Shown: in pieces, positions 22,946 to 35,640 of the stretch
How the letters are laid out: every line of letters starts with the position of its first letter
Position numbering within the stretch: position 1 is the first letter of the stretch
From: Seiridium cupressi
Lineage: Eukaryota; Ascomycota; Sordariomycetes; Amphisphaeriales; Sporocadaceae
Assembly: GCA_036674765.1 (NCBI GenBank)
Contig: JARVKI010000017.1
Span: 434,001-498,000 of the forward strand
Direction of reading: 5' to 3'
DNA length: 64,000 nucleotides
Notes under the pieces: generated by a model
What the model was told of the DNA's origin: nothing
Database searches by the model: none
What the model saw: the letters and a program-made list of their open reading frames with translations, nothing else
Position numbers and translations under genes: made by a program

Positions 22946-24670
22946 TCACTGCGTGTCCCAGAATGTAGACGCCACGGGGTCGGGGGAGTTGGTGATCCCG
23001 TCGGCAAAGCTGTTCATTGACCAGTACGACTCTTCCTCGAGCATGGGGAAACCTCCATTCGTATCTTCCAGGGATCCAAGATTGGGCAAGAACTTGTTCG
23101 CAGCTGCAGTGCCCTTGAACGAGTCAAAGTCGGCGTTGCCGAAATCGCTTTCCGCAATCGCGCTCTGCTGGACATTCATGTAATCTGTAGCGGCACTCAT
23201 TCGGAATCCCTCGATCTGAGCCTCGCTGAAAGCAGGCACAAAGTCCTCTGTTTCTGATACGTCGCCCGAGTTGGAAGTCAGGGTAGGCTCTGTCGAGCCA
23301 AAGTCAAAGGCCGCGTATGGTTGAGACTGATCGTAGCTGGAAGGCGCGAAGTTATCGGCCTTCATGTCCAGCCCGTCGTATTGAGCCCAATCGACCGAGG
23401 GCGCACTGAGACCGGCACTGAACATTGGCTGCTCGTCTAAGCCATGAAACAGCTCGAAGGCGGGCGTGTACTCGGGATATTGAATATTGGACAGGTCTAG
23501 CGGCGGTAGCTGGCCGTTCAGCTGCTGGAAAGCCGAGTTGCCAGTGATCAGAGGAGAGGTCTGTTCGGACTTGGCCTTCCGAGACTCGAGATCCTGAGCT
23601 ACCAGATCCTTGCTCCGGGATCGACTTGGGACCTTGTGAAGAAGGTTGTCCACCGAGCGGTTCCCCATACTGCCTGTGCTGGAAGTGCTGTGCATCGAAT
23701 GCCCGCGGGTCAGCGTGTAAGGCCCACACTTCTGCGAGAGCTTGTTGTGTTTGTGCGGCGGCTTGTGGTGGCCATTCTCGTCGAAGCTCAGCACGGGCTC
23801 GGAATGGGTCGTGTTTGCTCGTCGGCGGCGGGCTGTCGCTTTGGCTTTGCTCTGCATGGTCTCTTGGTCGTCCGAATCCGATTCGGGAACAGTATCCAGA
23901 GCTGGCTCCTTCTTGTGGGAGCAGGTGCAGCGCCCTCCATGATTACAACAGCAACTGTCTGTGTCCAAGGCTCAGAATTCATGGTCCTTAACAGGTCCTT
24001 TTCCAATGAGTATAAGCTTACCCGAGTGGCCCGGAACCGTGGGCTGCAGGTGCTGGCATTTGTGTGTCTTCTCACCGCAGTCGCACTTTACGTGAGACGA
24101 TCGCGATTTGCGCATCGAGCGGCAATGCTGACATTGCGACACTGGGCGTCCCTGAGAGCATGCGCGTTAGCAGGCGGTGTAGGATGGTGGCCTGGATAGG
24201 CTTGGTAATTACCTTTTTGTTGATGTGTTGGAGTGGGCGATCTAGCACACAGAATAGTTAGTTTCGCAATTCCTCTTTTTTCGACAATTTGTTATGATTT
24301 CCCCCGAGCTCGCCAGCCAGCTTCATGACGCTCCCCACGAGCTCGCGGTGCCCCTGCAAGTTGCCCCGCGGTAGTGTCACAAGGCTAGGATCGGGATATG
24401 AAATAAAGGAAGCGGCAATAATCGCTCACCATGATGATTGCAGTTGCTCACGCGGTGTCTGTTGCGGTCAATTAGTCAAGTTGCACCAAGTTTAAAGTTC
24501 AAGTCATCGGAAATATAGAGAAAAAGAAAGAAGAAAAAGCAAATAGAAGCGGCTTACCCTCGCACGCAGGCTTCGCAGGCCCTGTAGTAGAATGTGTTAG
24601 TGATTGGCTCTTGTCTCAAGTGGGAAGACAATTGGGTGTAGAATTACCATTTTTCGCCGTCTATCAGCAT
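22946..24670 (-). CDS. Copper-fist transcription factor (Mac1/Ace1/Cuf1/GRISEA family), six exons
   Basis: Exons: 24670-24648, 24581-24558, 24458-24430, 24241-24213, 24151-24022 and 23958-22946; introns 66, 99, 188, 61 and 63 bp; 415 residues. The joined N-terminus is a complete copper fist: M-L-I-D-G-E-K-W-A-C-E-A-C-V-R-G-H-R (1-18), with zinc ligands C10, C13, C22 and H24, the minor-groove K-K-G-R-P (34-38), and Cys pairs C42/C45, C58/C60 and C67 for Cu(I). A second cysteine cluster, C-C-C-N-H-G-G-R-C-T-C (81-91), follows. The rest is Ser/acidic-rich and probably activating, and no Cys-rich C-terminal sensor motif of Mac1 type is seen. These factors bind copper-response elements and control copper uptake or detoxification genes. 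Whether this is the uptake or the resistance regulator cannot be decided here. The largest exon alone has no ATG start; the real start lies four tiny exons upstream. Confidence 0.9.
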
Positions 24671-27600
24671 TGTGCAAGGTAGGTGCCCTCAAGGGTCCTG
24701 ACAAGGTATAGGGAGTCGCGGGAGAGGGGTGGAAAAAAGGTCGAAATAAAAAAAATAAAAAAGCACGAGAAAGAGCTCTTTGTCGGCTCGAGCTTGTGTC
24801 CAAAGTCGCAAGTGTGAGCTCTGAGGCGGGCGACCTGACTGACACGCCGAGTGTGTCGCAGATCTGAATGAGGGTTGGTGCGTAACGCTTTGCGGGAAAC
24901 GCGCCGAAGCCCCAAGGGTGACCAAGAGTGACCGGGGGTGGGATAAAGGGCCGAGTGCAGAGAAGCTGGCTACTTGTGCTAAGCGGCTGGGGCACAATAA
25001 AAAGACGGAGAAAGACAGCAGCGGTAAAAGCGGCCCTATGCGCGCATCGTTCCTCTCCAAGGGCGCCAAGGGTTGTGTTCTCAATATAGTCGCTGCAACT
25101 TTGTCGAAACCAAACGGGGCCCTCTGATTGGTATGGCCCTGACGAGAACGCTGCAAAATGCAGTCCGACCGACAAGCGAGGACGAAATATGCAGTTGGGA
25201 AAAGGACGGAGTGGAGATTTCTGGGAGTCTGGGAATAAGGGTTTAGAACCTCTCGGGCCTTGGCCGCCGAACGAGGTCAAGTTGCGAGGACCACAGCAAT
25301 AAGCCCGGAGTGGACTGGAGTCAGGAGTTGGAGATGGCGGGCCTCGGCGAACTTTAGAGCATTGCAGGCGTCAATGTAGCGTATACGGAGCTGGGGCAGG
25401 TAGATACTGTAGGATTGGGACGTCCAATGGACCCGTGTAACTTAGGTCTGGAGATGCAGCTGATCTCAGACTGTGGAAACCTGCCAAATGTCGTGTTCTC
25501 CCGTCGGCACCGTTGAGCAGCACTGCAGCTTGCGGCTAGCGGAGCCCGTCCCAGTGGGATCGACTGCCTGGCTCGCTGCTGTTGGCTTGGTAGGTGTTGG
25601 CTCGCAGCTCGAAGCAGCTCTAGCACCAGCCTTCAGCAGCAACTTTGAGAGTGGTGGCCGGGAGACTAGCGCGTCAACAGACTTGTCTCTTTCAACGGCC
25701 TTGTCTCGTCCGAGAGACCGAGAGGGCAAGACACGACAGAAATCCTGGGACCCGGCAACGCCTCGAGTGCGGAAGCAGCTTTCCTCAGAGCTCAGGCAAC
25801 AACAAAATACCCATCAAGCAGGTGTGTGGCCATGAAATGGGACGGGGGAAGGGAAGTGGGAGAAGCGTTCAGGCGTCCGGTGTCTAGGGCGTGGGCCGGC
25901 CGAGGGACGGGAGCCTTTTTAAGAAGAAAAAGTCAATTGCTGTTGGATTAACCCCCGTAAATATGATTTGTGTCTGTCGAGGTATCAATGTAACTTTAGT
26001 CACGGAAATATTATATGAAACTAGCGCTCACAGCTAGAGCGAAAGACTTATCGATCCTGGCTGCCAGCCCACGTCCAGGATAGTCACCACCAGAAAGAGA
26101 CATCCGTGGCGACGGCCAGGAGCTGGAGCGTAGGTACATAACTACATGTAGGCAGTTAGCCCGTCTTCTGCTCGAGGCGCGCCCCAGGGATGGGTGGGAC
26201 CGGAGGAGTTCGCGGACAAGGCCTCGCAACGACAATGGGGGGAGAGAGGAGCTCCCATCCATGGTTGCAACAACGGCCAGGTGGTTGGCTGGGTATTTCC
26301 TGCCAGCCCGAGGTACCCAAGTACTTGGACCTCTCCTTCCAAGGCCCAGAGATAGAGATGGTGGGCACGCGAATGGAGACCCCGGAAATGGGAGTCTCCA
26401 GACAAATGCTGCTAGCAGACCCAGCCAGCCAGGACGACAGTCGCCCGTGGTGGGTTGGCCGTAACCCCCGTCTTCCCCAAGACTGGCAAATCTCGCTGGG
26501 CGTGCGTGATGGGCTCTGGCTCTCAGTCATCGTGTTGACAAGCGCTGGTCGAAACCGCCCGTCGATTTCCAGCTCCAGCCTAGCCTGGGATTCGTGCGGG
26601 AGGACGAGGAAGCTAGGCGAAAGGCGGGATCATCTACAGCATCCTAGCAGGGGAGCCATGCCACGATTCCATCATCGACGGCGTGGGACGGCTTGGGTGC
26701 CAGCGTGTGGTGGGATGGGAGGATCATTGGGGAGTGAAACAGTCTCTTTGCCCAGGTCGAGGGCCACAGAGAGGATTGGAGGTTACCGGTTGTGTGGCCC
26801 AGCTTGTTGCACAACTTCTAGCGAGCAGGCTTTCTCCGACTATTCGGCACTTTCCTACCACCATCACTCTAGCACCATCAATGGTGAAGGATATGTGGCT
26901 TCGTACTGGCTGCTTGTACATGAAAGCATCCCCCGTGCACGCACGTATCTTGATCGGGACTTGCCTGCATCCATAACAATCACAGCCGCCCAGCCTGCCA
27001 GGTCATGGATGTCCACTGTGTCCTGTGCTCCTGCGGTGGAGCCGGCATAATGGAGACCGATCTGATAGAGTTTGTGCATACTTGGATCATCGCCAATCTG
27101 TTTTGAGCAAGAAGGGAAAGAATGTATGCCATCCATTAACATGGTTGATGACACGAAAAGCTTTCAGACGTTATGCTTCTCACGGCAGGTATCTACACAA
27201 AAGAAGTCGCCACCCAACTCACCGCAGCCTACGACTTTTGGTACTGTATTGGGACATGGACATGCAGGAAAGCCACTTACACAAATCTCACGCTTACCTC
27301 GAGCCTCGTCTTTTCATGATTACCAAAAGAAATTGCTCATACGGTGTGACTGGAACTGGCGGCCCAAGTAATCATGGCGGCCTCGTGATAATATACGGGC
27401 GGTTGAGCACCCATTGGCCCTATACGGCCTGTACTCCCCCGAGTATGACCTGCACTGACGATCGCTTACATGGCTTGCTAACTGCTGCGGGAAGAACTGC
27501 CCCTTTACGGACCGAGGAAAATCCAAAAGCTGACGAAGGCAATCTCAACCAAAGTTCCATACTGCCTTGCATCCGATGCACCTTGGATGCTCTCGCAGCG

Positions 27601-30600
27601 CTGGTTTTCCAACTTGGGCCCGAGGTTGAGTAAGAGATGCCATTTTACTGGCGGAATATAGAGCACCCACAGCCTAAGCCCGTCCGTCCGTGTTAAGGTA
27701 TTACGGTTCAGCGGCCACGAGACATCTGATGAACTACACATTGCACCCGTTCCCAACTCACCACGTATGCATGTCATAATATGTCTGCATTAAGCTACCA
27801 TGGCGGTCCCAGTGCACAGCGCTGAGTTGGGATCATGTGCTGACATGCTGGTGTCTCTCGGTACAGTAGGTGTCTGAGTAGCAAGCTGAGTGGACCTGCA
27901 TCTTGTTGCAGCAGGTGTATTTCTACGGCAAGGATAAAGGTCCTTTCTGGCACAAGACCACGAGCTGCACGTCGACTTTCCAAGCTTCCCACCGGCCCGA
28001 CAAGACTTCCACATTTTTCCCTCCTCTTCCCACGCTTGAGACCCTTGCTGCAGCAGCTCTCCAACCCCGTGTCCCCAATTGCCCCAGCCGTGCTCTAGTG
28101 CTGCGAGACGGCCCATGGGCACGCTTGGGATCGCTGTAGCAAAAAGTCTAAAGCACCGTAAAGCACTGCTAAGATGCATCTCCCGATGTCGCCTACCCCG
28201 ACGTGGTGACGGGCAAAATTTTCTCATTCATCCACGAGGTCTTGGGATTCCTTCCAACCCGCGCGAATCAGCAGGTGCATACCGCAAGGTACTGAGGGCA
28301 ATTCCCTCCCAAATCTGCACATTGGGCCCCCTCCCTTCGAGCGTGCCGCATCTACGATTCCATCCCATCTATGTATCACGCTTCCCTCTTTGCTCTGACC
28401 TCAAATTGACGTCCAGCCCCGACTTTCTCCGGCCACCACCGAGCCTACATGCTGCCACTGCCTCGCCAATGTCGTTGTCGCACCGGCGGCAATGCCAATT
28501 CTGCCCTTTTGGGCCCATGCCAGAGCCAACATCTTCTAGAGCCATGGTGATCTTCGATTTGGCATATTGTTTCTCGGTCGCGCCGTCTCGTTGCACCGTT
28601 AACCGAAATCCTGCATGGGCCGACTAAACTAACTGCTGCATTAAGCCGAACAAAGTCGCGAACCAATTGTCAATTTCCTGATTTGCTGTACTGGATGAAG
28701 AAGGAAAAAGAAAGAATAAGAACCTGCACACGGCGGCATTAGTTCGCTTTCGTGGTGCTCAGGTACAGCGCCTTTCAATAGCAGCCCACGCCAGCAACAC
28801 TGGCACACATTTGATCCATGGCGCGTTCGAGACGAAGCCATTAAGCTTCCAGGCTTTGCAATGTGCTTGTCCACGGCTAACGGCAACGCTTTTGCGACCT
28901 GTCAGGTTAGATGGCTCGCTAGTCCGCTCTGGCCTGTATGACAATTGAGATTTGACTTCATTGCTCTCGGCCGGCTCAATACTGTTGAGCCGGCATGCAT
29001 GCTTACTACTACGGACTCCTAAGTTGCGAGGCAGATTAGAGTGGGAATGTACCTTGCAGTTCTAGCGGACAAGACAACTTCCGTTCTCAATCTCTGCGGA
29101 AGCATCTTAAGATCGCCGAGTAGCTAGGCTGAGGGCAAATCCGGCAACTCGAGAGTTTGTTCCAGGAATTTCCGACAGGCTTCGTTCGGGTCGGGACCGC
29201 ACATCTACTCGAATCAAAAACCTGGCGACTGCAAAACTCGACTGTTCCCTCTATTGCCACATTTCCAACACTAGCGCAAGCCTGCCGGTTAACATTGCAA
29301 AGAGCGTTGCCAACATGACCGACAGCTTCAGGACGGATCTTGGAGCGGTTTCGAGAGGAGATATTATCAATTGGAACCAACGGACCTGGCCCAACGAACC
29401 ATTCGTCCGGACGCCGGAATGGAGGGTGGTGACCGCGTAACAAGCATCGCTGTCCCCTACTATTTGCTACTCTCTGGGTTGCACTAGTGATGTGCGTTGG
29501 CGTCGAAAATTCAACGGGATCCAAGCGGAACCAGAGCGTCGGGCTTGTTAGGGTTTTCCATAAAGCTTCCAGAAGCTTACCAGCAGATGACCTGGCGTGG
29601 CTCACCGCTGCAGCTGCTATTGGTTGTACTTCGCTAAGCAGCACTAGTCACGCTTCCTGCATCCTGATGTCTCCGGCAGTTCAAGGCATACACTGCGGGA
29701 TGTGCGGTGCGTAGTTCACGTCTCTTCGCCCAGCTATTGACAAGGCGCTCCCTCGACCTGCCCTCTAGACAATCACGACATGAACCGGCTGCGGTTCCGC
29801 ATATCTCCTCTCTCAGACCGTAATCTAAGGTCGGCGACCAAATCCGTTACCGATGGAAGATTGCTTTTTTTCTCTGTGACCCATAATGCGGGAAGGGGTT
29901 GTACCTATTGCACTAAGCGCCTTGCGTGATGTGGACGAACGTCCAATACCCGGACACCCTCATGCAGGAATTGGCCGAGTCCTCTATCACCTTATTGGCT
30001 CCAACAGAGGGGCAACGCCAATTGACAGCGACAGTCATGAGAGCTAAACCCCCACGCCTACCGATTGCAGCTACCTATTGCATCAAGAAATTACATCCTT
30101 CAAAATAAACCTTTGGCTGCGAAGCTATACTAGTTTCTACATATCTCCGCATTCTCGGTCACGCCACCTCTGTGGCCCCTCTGCGGTGGTGTATTGACAG
30201 TTGAACCGACGCTGAATGCAAGTTTCCAATCATGAAGTATAACTTCACGACTGGGCGTCCTGCCACAGCGCCTGGTTGAGATCAGCGTTTACGAGCTCGA
30301 AACCACGGGCGCAGATTTTAGTAGCTCCGGCGATATTACATCTTTGGTTTTACAGTTGCTTTTCATTTATTTATTGTCAAGGATCAGCCGCCAAGGTTCA
30401 TAATAGCTCCAACTTGACCGGTTTCGTATGTGAGCGATCAATGGATTGTTGGACCAAATAACTGGCCCCTGGCGACATTTGATAATGGCATCACTAAAGG
30501 GTCGAACTTCGCAAAGTTCACTTTAAACTATAGAACGCCACTTTGACAGACACAGGCATTGCCCATACCTATCACAGTCTCGCTAGTAATCCAGGCCAGG

Positions 30601-33030
30601 CTGGGCCAATGTATTTGGGCCCGAACGCAGCCTCATTCGGGCACCCAAGAATTGGGCAAGATTGCGCCTGAAATGAACTATGGCCAATACAGGATGTTCG
30701 GTAGCTGGTCTGTATATTGTTTGGCCTCCAGCCGTGGCAAGTCTTATCACGCGCATAAGACTAGGTGCGGGACCCAGAACAGACTCCCGTGACGGATCTG
30801 ACCGATCCGCTAGAATAGGGCAACGGCACTTCTCCTCGGTCACAGAGCGGAGCCCTTCGAGCTGTATCTTGCTTTTCATCAGTCGATCTTGTCACCTAAT
30901 ACAATCGTCCTTCGACCCATTATGATTACGGCGCTTACGCCTTCTTTCAATACTCAAACTTTGAAGTATAGCCTAGGCCCCCAAAGATCTTCACACGTCG
31001 TCATCCAATCTTGCCGCTTGTTACGGTCGCCACCAATCACAACCTATAACGATCTACGACAGCCGAAGCTATAATGTGATACTAATAGCCTTAAGGGCAC
31101 CATATTGGGAGCGTCCGGACGTCGGCACCCAGTTATCGAGGCTTGTCTAGACGCCACTGCCCGCAACAAGCCGCAAGCTACGTGCTCTAGCACGTGTCGA
31201 CATCGAGCCCCCTGATTCCACCATCTCTAAAGATCTACGATTGCACGGGGGCCACATGGTCTTATCAGAGTCTACGAGAATGCAGCCCACGTGAACTATG
31301 GCAACAAAGCAATTCACCGGCTGGGGCTGTGAAGATCTCGAAGCCGCCAGACGGGAGACGTACTGAAACAGGCTCTCGGCTTGCCGTTTTGGCAGCAGAG
31401 GTGTGAACAACTGACGATCTATCCTAGCTTTTACGGCTATCGGTGACGTGCTTTCGATAGATCCGGCGGCTTTGGTTTAAGCTTCCCGGATCTACCACCC
31501 TAATGGGACCAAGTGCTATTGGCTCCCCTTTCTCCTGTAGAGCCCATGGGGGATGACTGGCGGAAAGCTTGGGTGCAGCCGCCAGGGAGTCGCCCTTGCT
31601 CACGCGCAGGCTGTTGCTGTTGCAGAATGCGGGTTTGATTGACGTGCTCGTCCACGCGATTGCGTCACGGAGAAAAGCAAAGATATCATATCATTGCGAC
31701 GGCCAATGCTTGGCGGAGAACTTCAGCCTCGTGAAATTGCACGGGGGTGCCCAATCGGCCTCGCTGCGCGTGAGCCTTGGCAGAGATGAATAAATCGACT
31801 GGAATATGCAATATCTGGTTTGACGACCCGGGTTGGCGCGCGACTATCGTGGGACCGCAAGCGTTCCGGGTTGACATTGCGATTGTATTCTCGTCCGCGC
31901 TCTGTCTGTCATATGCCCTGGCTGGCAAGGGGGATCCGTGCCAAAATACAGTGCGCACAAGGAATCCCGGAATATTGGAATCCAGTAAGAGTAGATCCAT
32001 GTCGAAAAGAAAAGAAGTAGAGCAAGGCAACAACCTCTCGCCGTCATTAGCCATACACGTGCTCGGGTCTAGACTTGCTATGGCTTCCAAAGCATGAATC
32101 CTACATGTTTCACTAGGACGTAGAACTTGTCAGGGCGAGTTTCCAGACCTTTCCGAGTCCATGTCACTAGTTTGGGGTAGAAATGTGTGGGCAACAAGGC
32201 AGGAGATGCCGTCTGCTCAACCTAGTTGCCGGTGCTCTCCGAAATAGCTGTTGGTACATGAGGCCAGACATGGATACCTAGGAATCCGAGTATATGACCG
32301 TCTATATCTTCAGATGGAAAGACAGAGCGTTGGCTTGAATCTGTGAACAAGGCAAGTCGTCTTCTTGATTTTTCCTATTGATTGTCCCGACTGATCTCCA
32401 TATATTGATCAGGATACACTCCCACGATTGTTATCAGGTAAGCCGTCGACTGCATACATACAAGGGGGGACGAAGGCATAGGCTGGGCCTCCTTGGATGT
32501 CGGGGACATGCCCACAAGTTTATGATCATGGGCTAATGAAGCGTAGGTGACAGAACATGTGTAAGGAAGATAGACATAGATAGACACCATACAAAACAGC
32601 GATCTGTAGTAAGACGAAATCTGTGAGTGAGAGATCTTTTTGATGACAAGTCATCCATGAGGGTTTGCCCTTTGTTCATTATATTATACTGTTATACACT
32701 TGAACGTACCCGCTCGGCCAACTCTAGCTAGAAGTAGCGACGTATTCCACTCCATCTCCGGGTTTTAATACATCAAGTCAGAAAAGAGAAGGGAATGTTT
32801 TTGATACAACTTGTCGAAAGACAAGAACATAAATCGCCAAGTCTCGTAAGAAACGCTCGAAGAACGTGTCGGGGTATTGGTTGGGCAGATAACGGGGAAC
32901 TGCACCTCTAGGCAATACAGGCAGAGAAGTCGAAATACAACTATTACAAGGAATAGTACTTTGTTGCTTAGTGCATGTCATCCGTAAGCCAGGGCATGAG
33001 GTCCGTCGCTGGCGAATGAGCATCAAGATT
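24671..33030. other. 8.4-kb gene-desert region
   Basis: Between the copper-fist start and the Rgt1-like stop. Base composition is ordinary (not AT-rich), so this is not a mutated transposon block. Open frames of up to 286 codons (for example 26190-27050) have spurious composition rich in Arg, Gly, Trp, Ser and Cys and no conserved motif on either strand. No tRNA, rRNA, LTR or terminal inverted repeat was recognised. Long 5' leaders or noncoding RNA could lie here but cannot be shown. Confidence 0.4.
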
Positions 33031-35640
33031 CTATCTTTCTGTTGGTGGTCGTGACACCAAGAGAGCATTGAGATAGCCTGTTCTCGTAAGATCCCGTGGG
33101 TCGAAACCGACCTGTTCGTAATTGTCACTTGTTCGAAGTCCATTTTCCGCCGACTTTTCGGGCTTTAGAGATTCCATTTCCGTAGTAGCAGTTGCCAAGT
33201 CAGCTAAGTGCTGAAGACTTTGGCTGGCAGTGGCTTCCACCGTAGCGTGCGAGGTTGAGGGCCGAATTTGTTCGGAGATGCGATCCCTGATGATGCTATC
33301 CCAGTTGGACGGCGCGATCTGGGTTTCGAGCAATTCCCTCAGAAGCGAATTCGCTGCCTCGCGTTCGGACTCGACCTTGACGAGCTCCAACAAGGACAAA
33401 GTTGTCAAACAGAAGAAGTGATGGTTCAGCGGGTTGAGCAGCTGGTTGTTCCCCACCAGGAGACCCACGAGTTCTTTGCACGGCCATAAGATATCGCTGG
33501 ACTTGGCGTTCGTCTGGAAGAGATAGGCTAATAGCCTGCTATGCCAGTACACTAAATGCAGAACCGGATAAGAGTCCGGAGTGATAGTTGGAGGTAGGAC
33601 CTCCCGGAACAGCTCCATGGACAAGTTCAGAAGCGAGCTCAGAATTGGCGCGGCGCCGGACGCGAAAGTCATCGTTTGGGGCGGAGCAAGAGCGACGGGA
33701 ACAAAGTGGCCAAGGATATTCGAAAGGCGTGCAAGATGATAGACGGTTTCACCAAGCAGGTTTTTGAGCCCTGGTAGGATCACCACGGCATCATTGGGAA
33801 TGAACGTCGTGGTAGCTGTGGAAATAGCATTCCAGCGATCCAACATAACCAGCGTCCACCAGGCCCGGATTGCCACGTTCTCATCCGAGTCCGAGTCGAT
33901 GTCGCCTTCCAGGTTAGCGCTTGCCTGAGACGTATGCAATCGCATGACTAGTGCTTCTCCAACAGCGCGCCCTAGGATTGCAGTCTTGGCCGGGCTCCCT
34001 TGTTCGCCTTTCAACGACGCTGGCCCGTAATTATCCGAGGCAATCGCAATTAATATGAGTGTCTGCAAATGCACGAGGTTCGGGACGAAGGAACGCGTTG
34101 CGTCTGCCTCCCACTCCAAGAGCGACCGATTTGCGTCTTTCAACGCCTCGCGATAAGTTCCTTCGAGATTGAAAGAGGGAAACGATTCGATGGTACCATG
34201 CAAAGCTGTGGTAAATGCATCCCGTAGAATGGAAGGGCATTGAGCCAGTTGGGTCTCCAAGCGAGACTTGTTAGCTGCCAAGACCGGGAAATAGGGGTGA
34301 ACCAGGGTCAGGTATCTATCTGAGTTAGCTATGTTATCGTTTAGCTACTGTAGGTTCACTTACGCTGCGAATATCGTTTCATCTAATTCATGGACCTGCT
34401 CGATATGGTCCAGGTCCAGTCCCATTGCGTCCATGACTGCCGCTGGCCGCGATGGTGTGTCGGTATCAGGCTTCGCAGCAATAGGTGTTGGTGCCAGTCC
34501 ATTCAACGAATAAGGAGGTCTGTACGTCTGGCTCGGCCTAGGTTCAGAGTTGAACGGACCAGTGGATGAAGGGGTTCCAAAATCTCCACCTGAGATACTA
34601 GAGTATGGTCTTTTGCGATTACTCGTGTCACCTGTCTGGAAAAGATCGCCAGAGTCCCTGCGTGACCCGTTGAGCAGCTCGCTCAAATCAGCATTGGCAC
34701 CTTCGCTAGCTAGCTTCCCTTCGATAGAGTGAATCCGATCAGCTAGCTCTTTGATATAACCTTTGCTGGGACCACGCTTCTGGGGGATCCGGCTGAACAA
34801 GCAGCGCATGTTGGAGCGGCGACAGTTCGAGCAAGGCTCCTCACCAGTCTCGGATGGAGCATCACATTTAACCTTCTTGCGCCGACACTCGTCACACGCG
34901 CGCGAGACCTTGGACCGTTTTCGGGGCGGTACATTGCTATCGGGCATCTGAAAGGGCGATGCCATAGGATCCATAGGAGCAGCAGGCTGCAAATGCGGCG
35001 GCTGCCGGTGTTGATCCGGAATGTACTGATGCTGCATATCCTGCTGAGATGGGCCATGGTGTTGTTGGTCATGCTGCAGGTGCTGTTCGTGTTGCACGTG
35101 AGCCATGGCTTGATCATGTTCGGGGATATGCTCGTGCATCTGATCGTGAATATGGTCTTGGACATGCTCGTGTTGATGCTGTAAATCGTCGTGGTGTTGT
35201 GGTAGAGAATCATGGTGCAACTGATCGTGACCATGATTCAGTTGACTCTCATGATGCTGCAGCTCATGCTCATGCTGATCGAGGTCGTGCTGGGCCATCA
35301 CATGTTGCAGGTTGGGATCTTCGGTGGGGTCCATTATGGGAAGACCATGTGCAAGACCCTGGCTGAGTTGCGCGGCGAGCTGAAGCTCCTCGGCGCTGCT
35401 GATAGCGCTTCTTCCATTTTGACGTGGAGTCGGAGGCTCTGCGAGCTGACCAGGATCATCTTGCGGTGCACCGAGGTCTGCCTGATGTTGCTGATCCTGA
35501 CGTGGTGTCGTGTGATAGAAAGGACCATTGTCCTGTGCCTCGACGGTGGGTGAAGGATAGGACTGCATCACTGCATCTGCTTCGGTATCCACCTCCGTCA
35601 CAGGTTCATGTTTCTCGAGCAAGGGATCTATATCCGGCAT
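33031..35640 (-). CDS. Zn2Cys6 transcription factor, Rgt1-like, with His/Gln-rich N-terminus
   Basis: Two exons, 35640-34364 and 34315-33031 (48-bp intron, GTAAGT...GATAG), 853 residues. The zinc cluster C249-x2-C252-x6-C259-x10-C270-x2-C273-x6-C280 is followed directly by Q-K-R-G-P-S-K-G-Y-I-K-E-L, the linker typical of the Rgt1/glucose-repressor-like subgroup. The intron joint yields T-I-F-A-A-Y-L-T-L-V-H-P-Y-F-P-V-L, the start of the fungal-specific regulatory domain, which runs through D-S-D-S-D-E-N-V-A-I-R-A-W-W-T-L-V-M-L-D-R-W. In yeast Rgt1 represses hexose-transporter genes without glucose; the same role is inferred, not shown. Residues 113-204 contain 27 histidines mixed with Gln, Asp and Glu. 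The gene lies in the same orientation as the redox chimera upstream, 1.6 kb away. Confidence 0.85.

Noticed and set aside
26190..27050. 286-codon open frame in the gene desert
   Set aside because: Composition rich in Gly, Arg, Trp and Ser with no domain, no signal peptide and equally long frames on overlapping strands; typical of chance ORFs in GC-balanced DNA.
27025..27633. 202-codon open frame
   Set aside because: Rich in His, Arg and Cys, overlaps the previous frame, no motif and no splice-linked extension.
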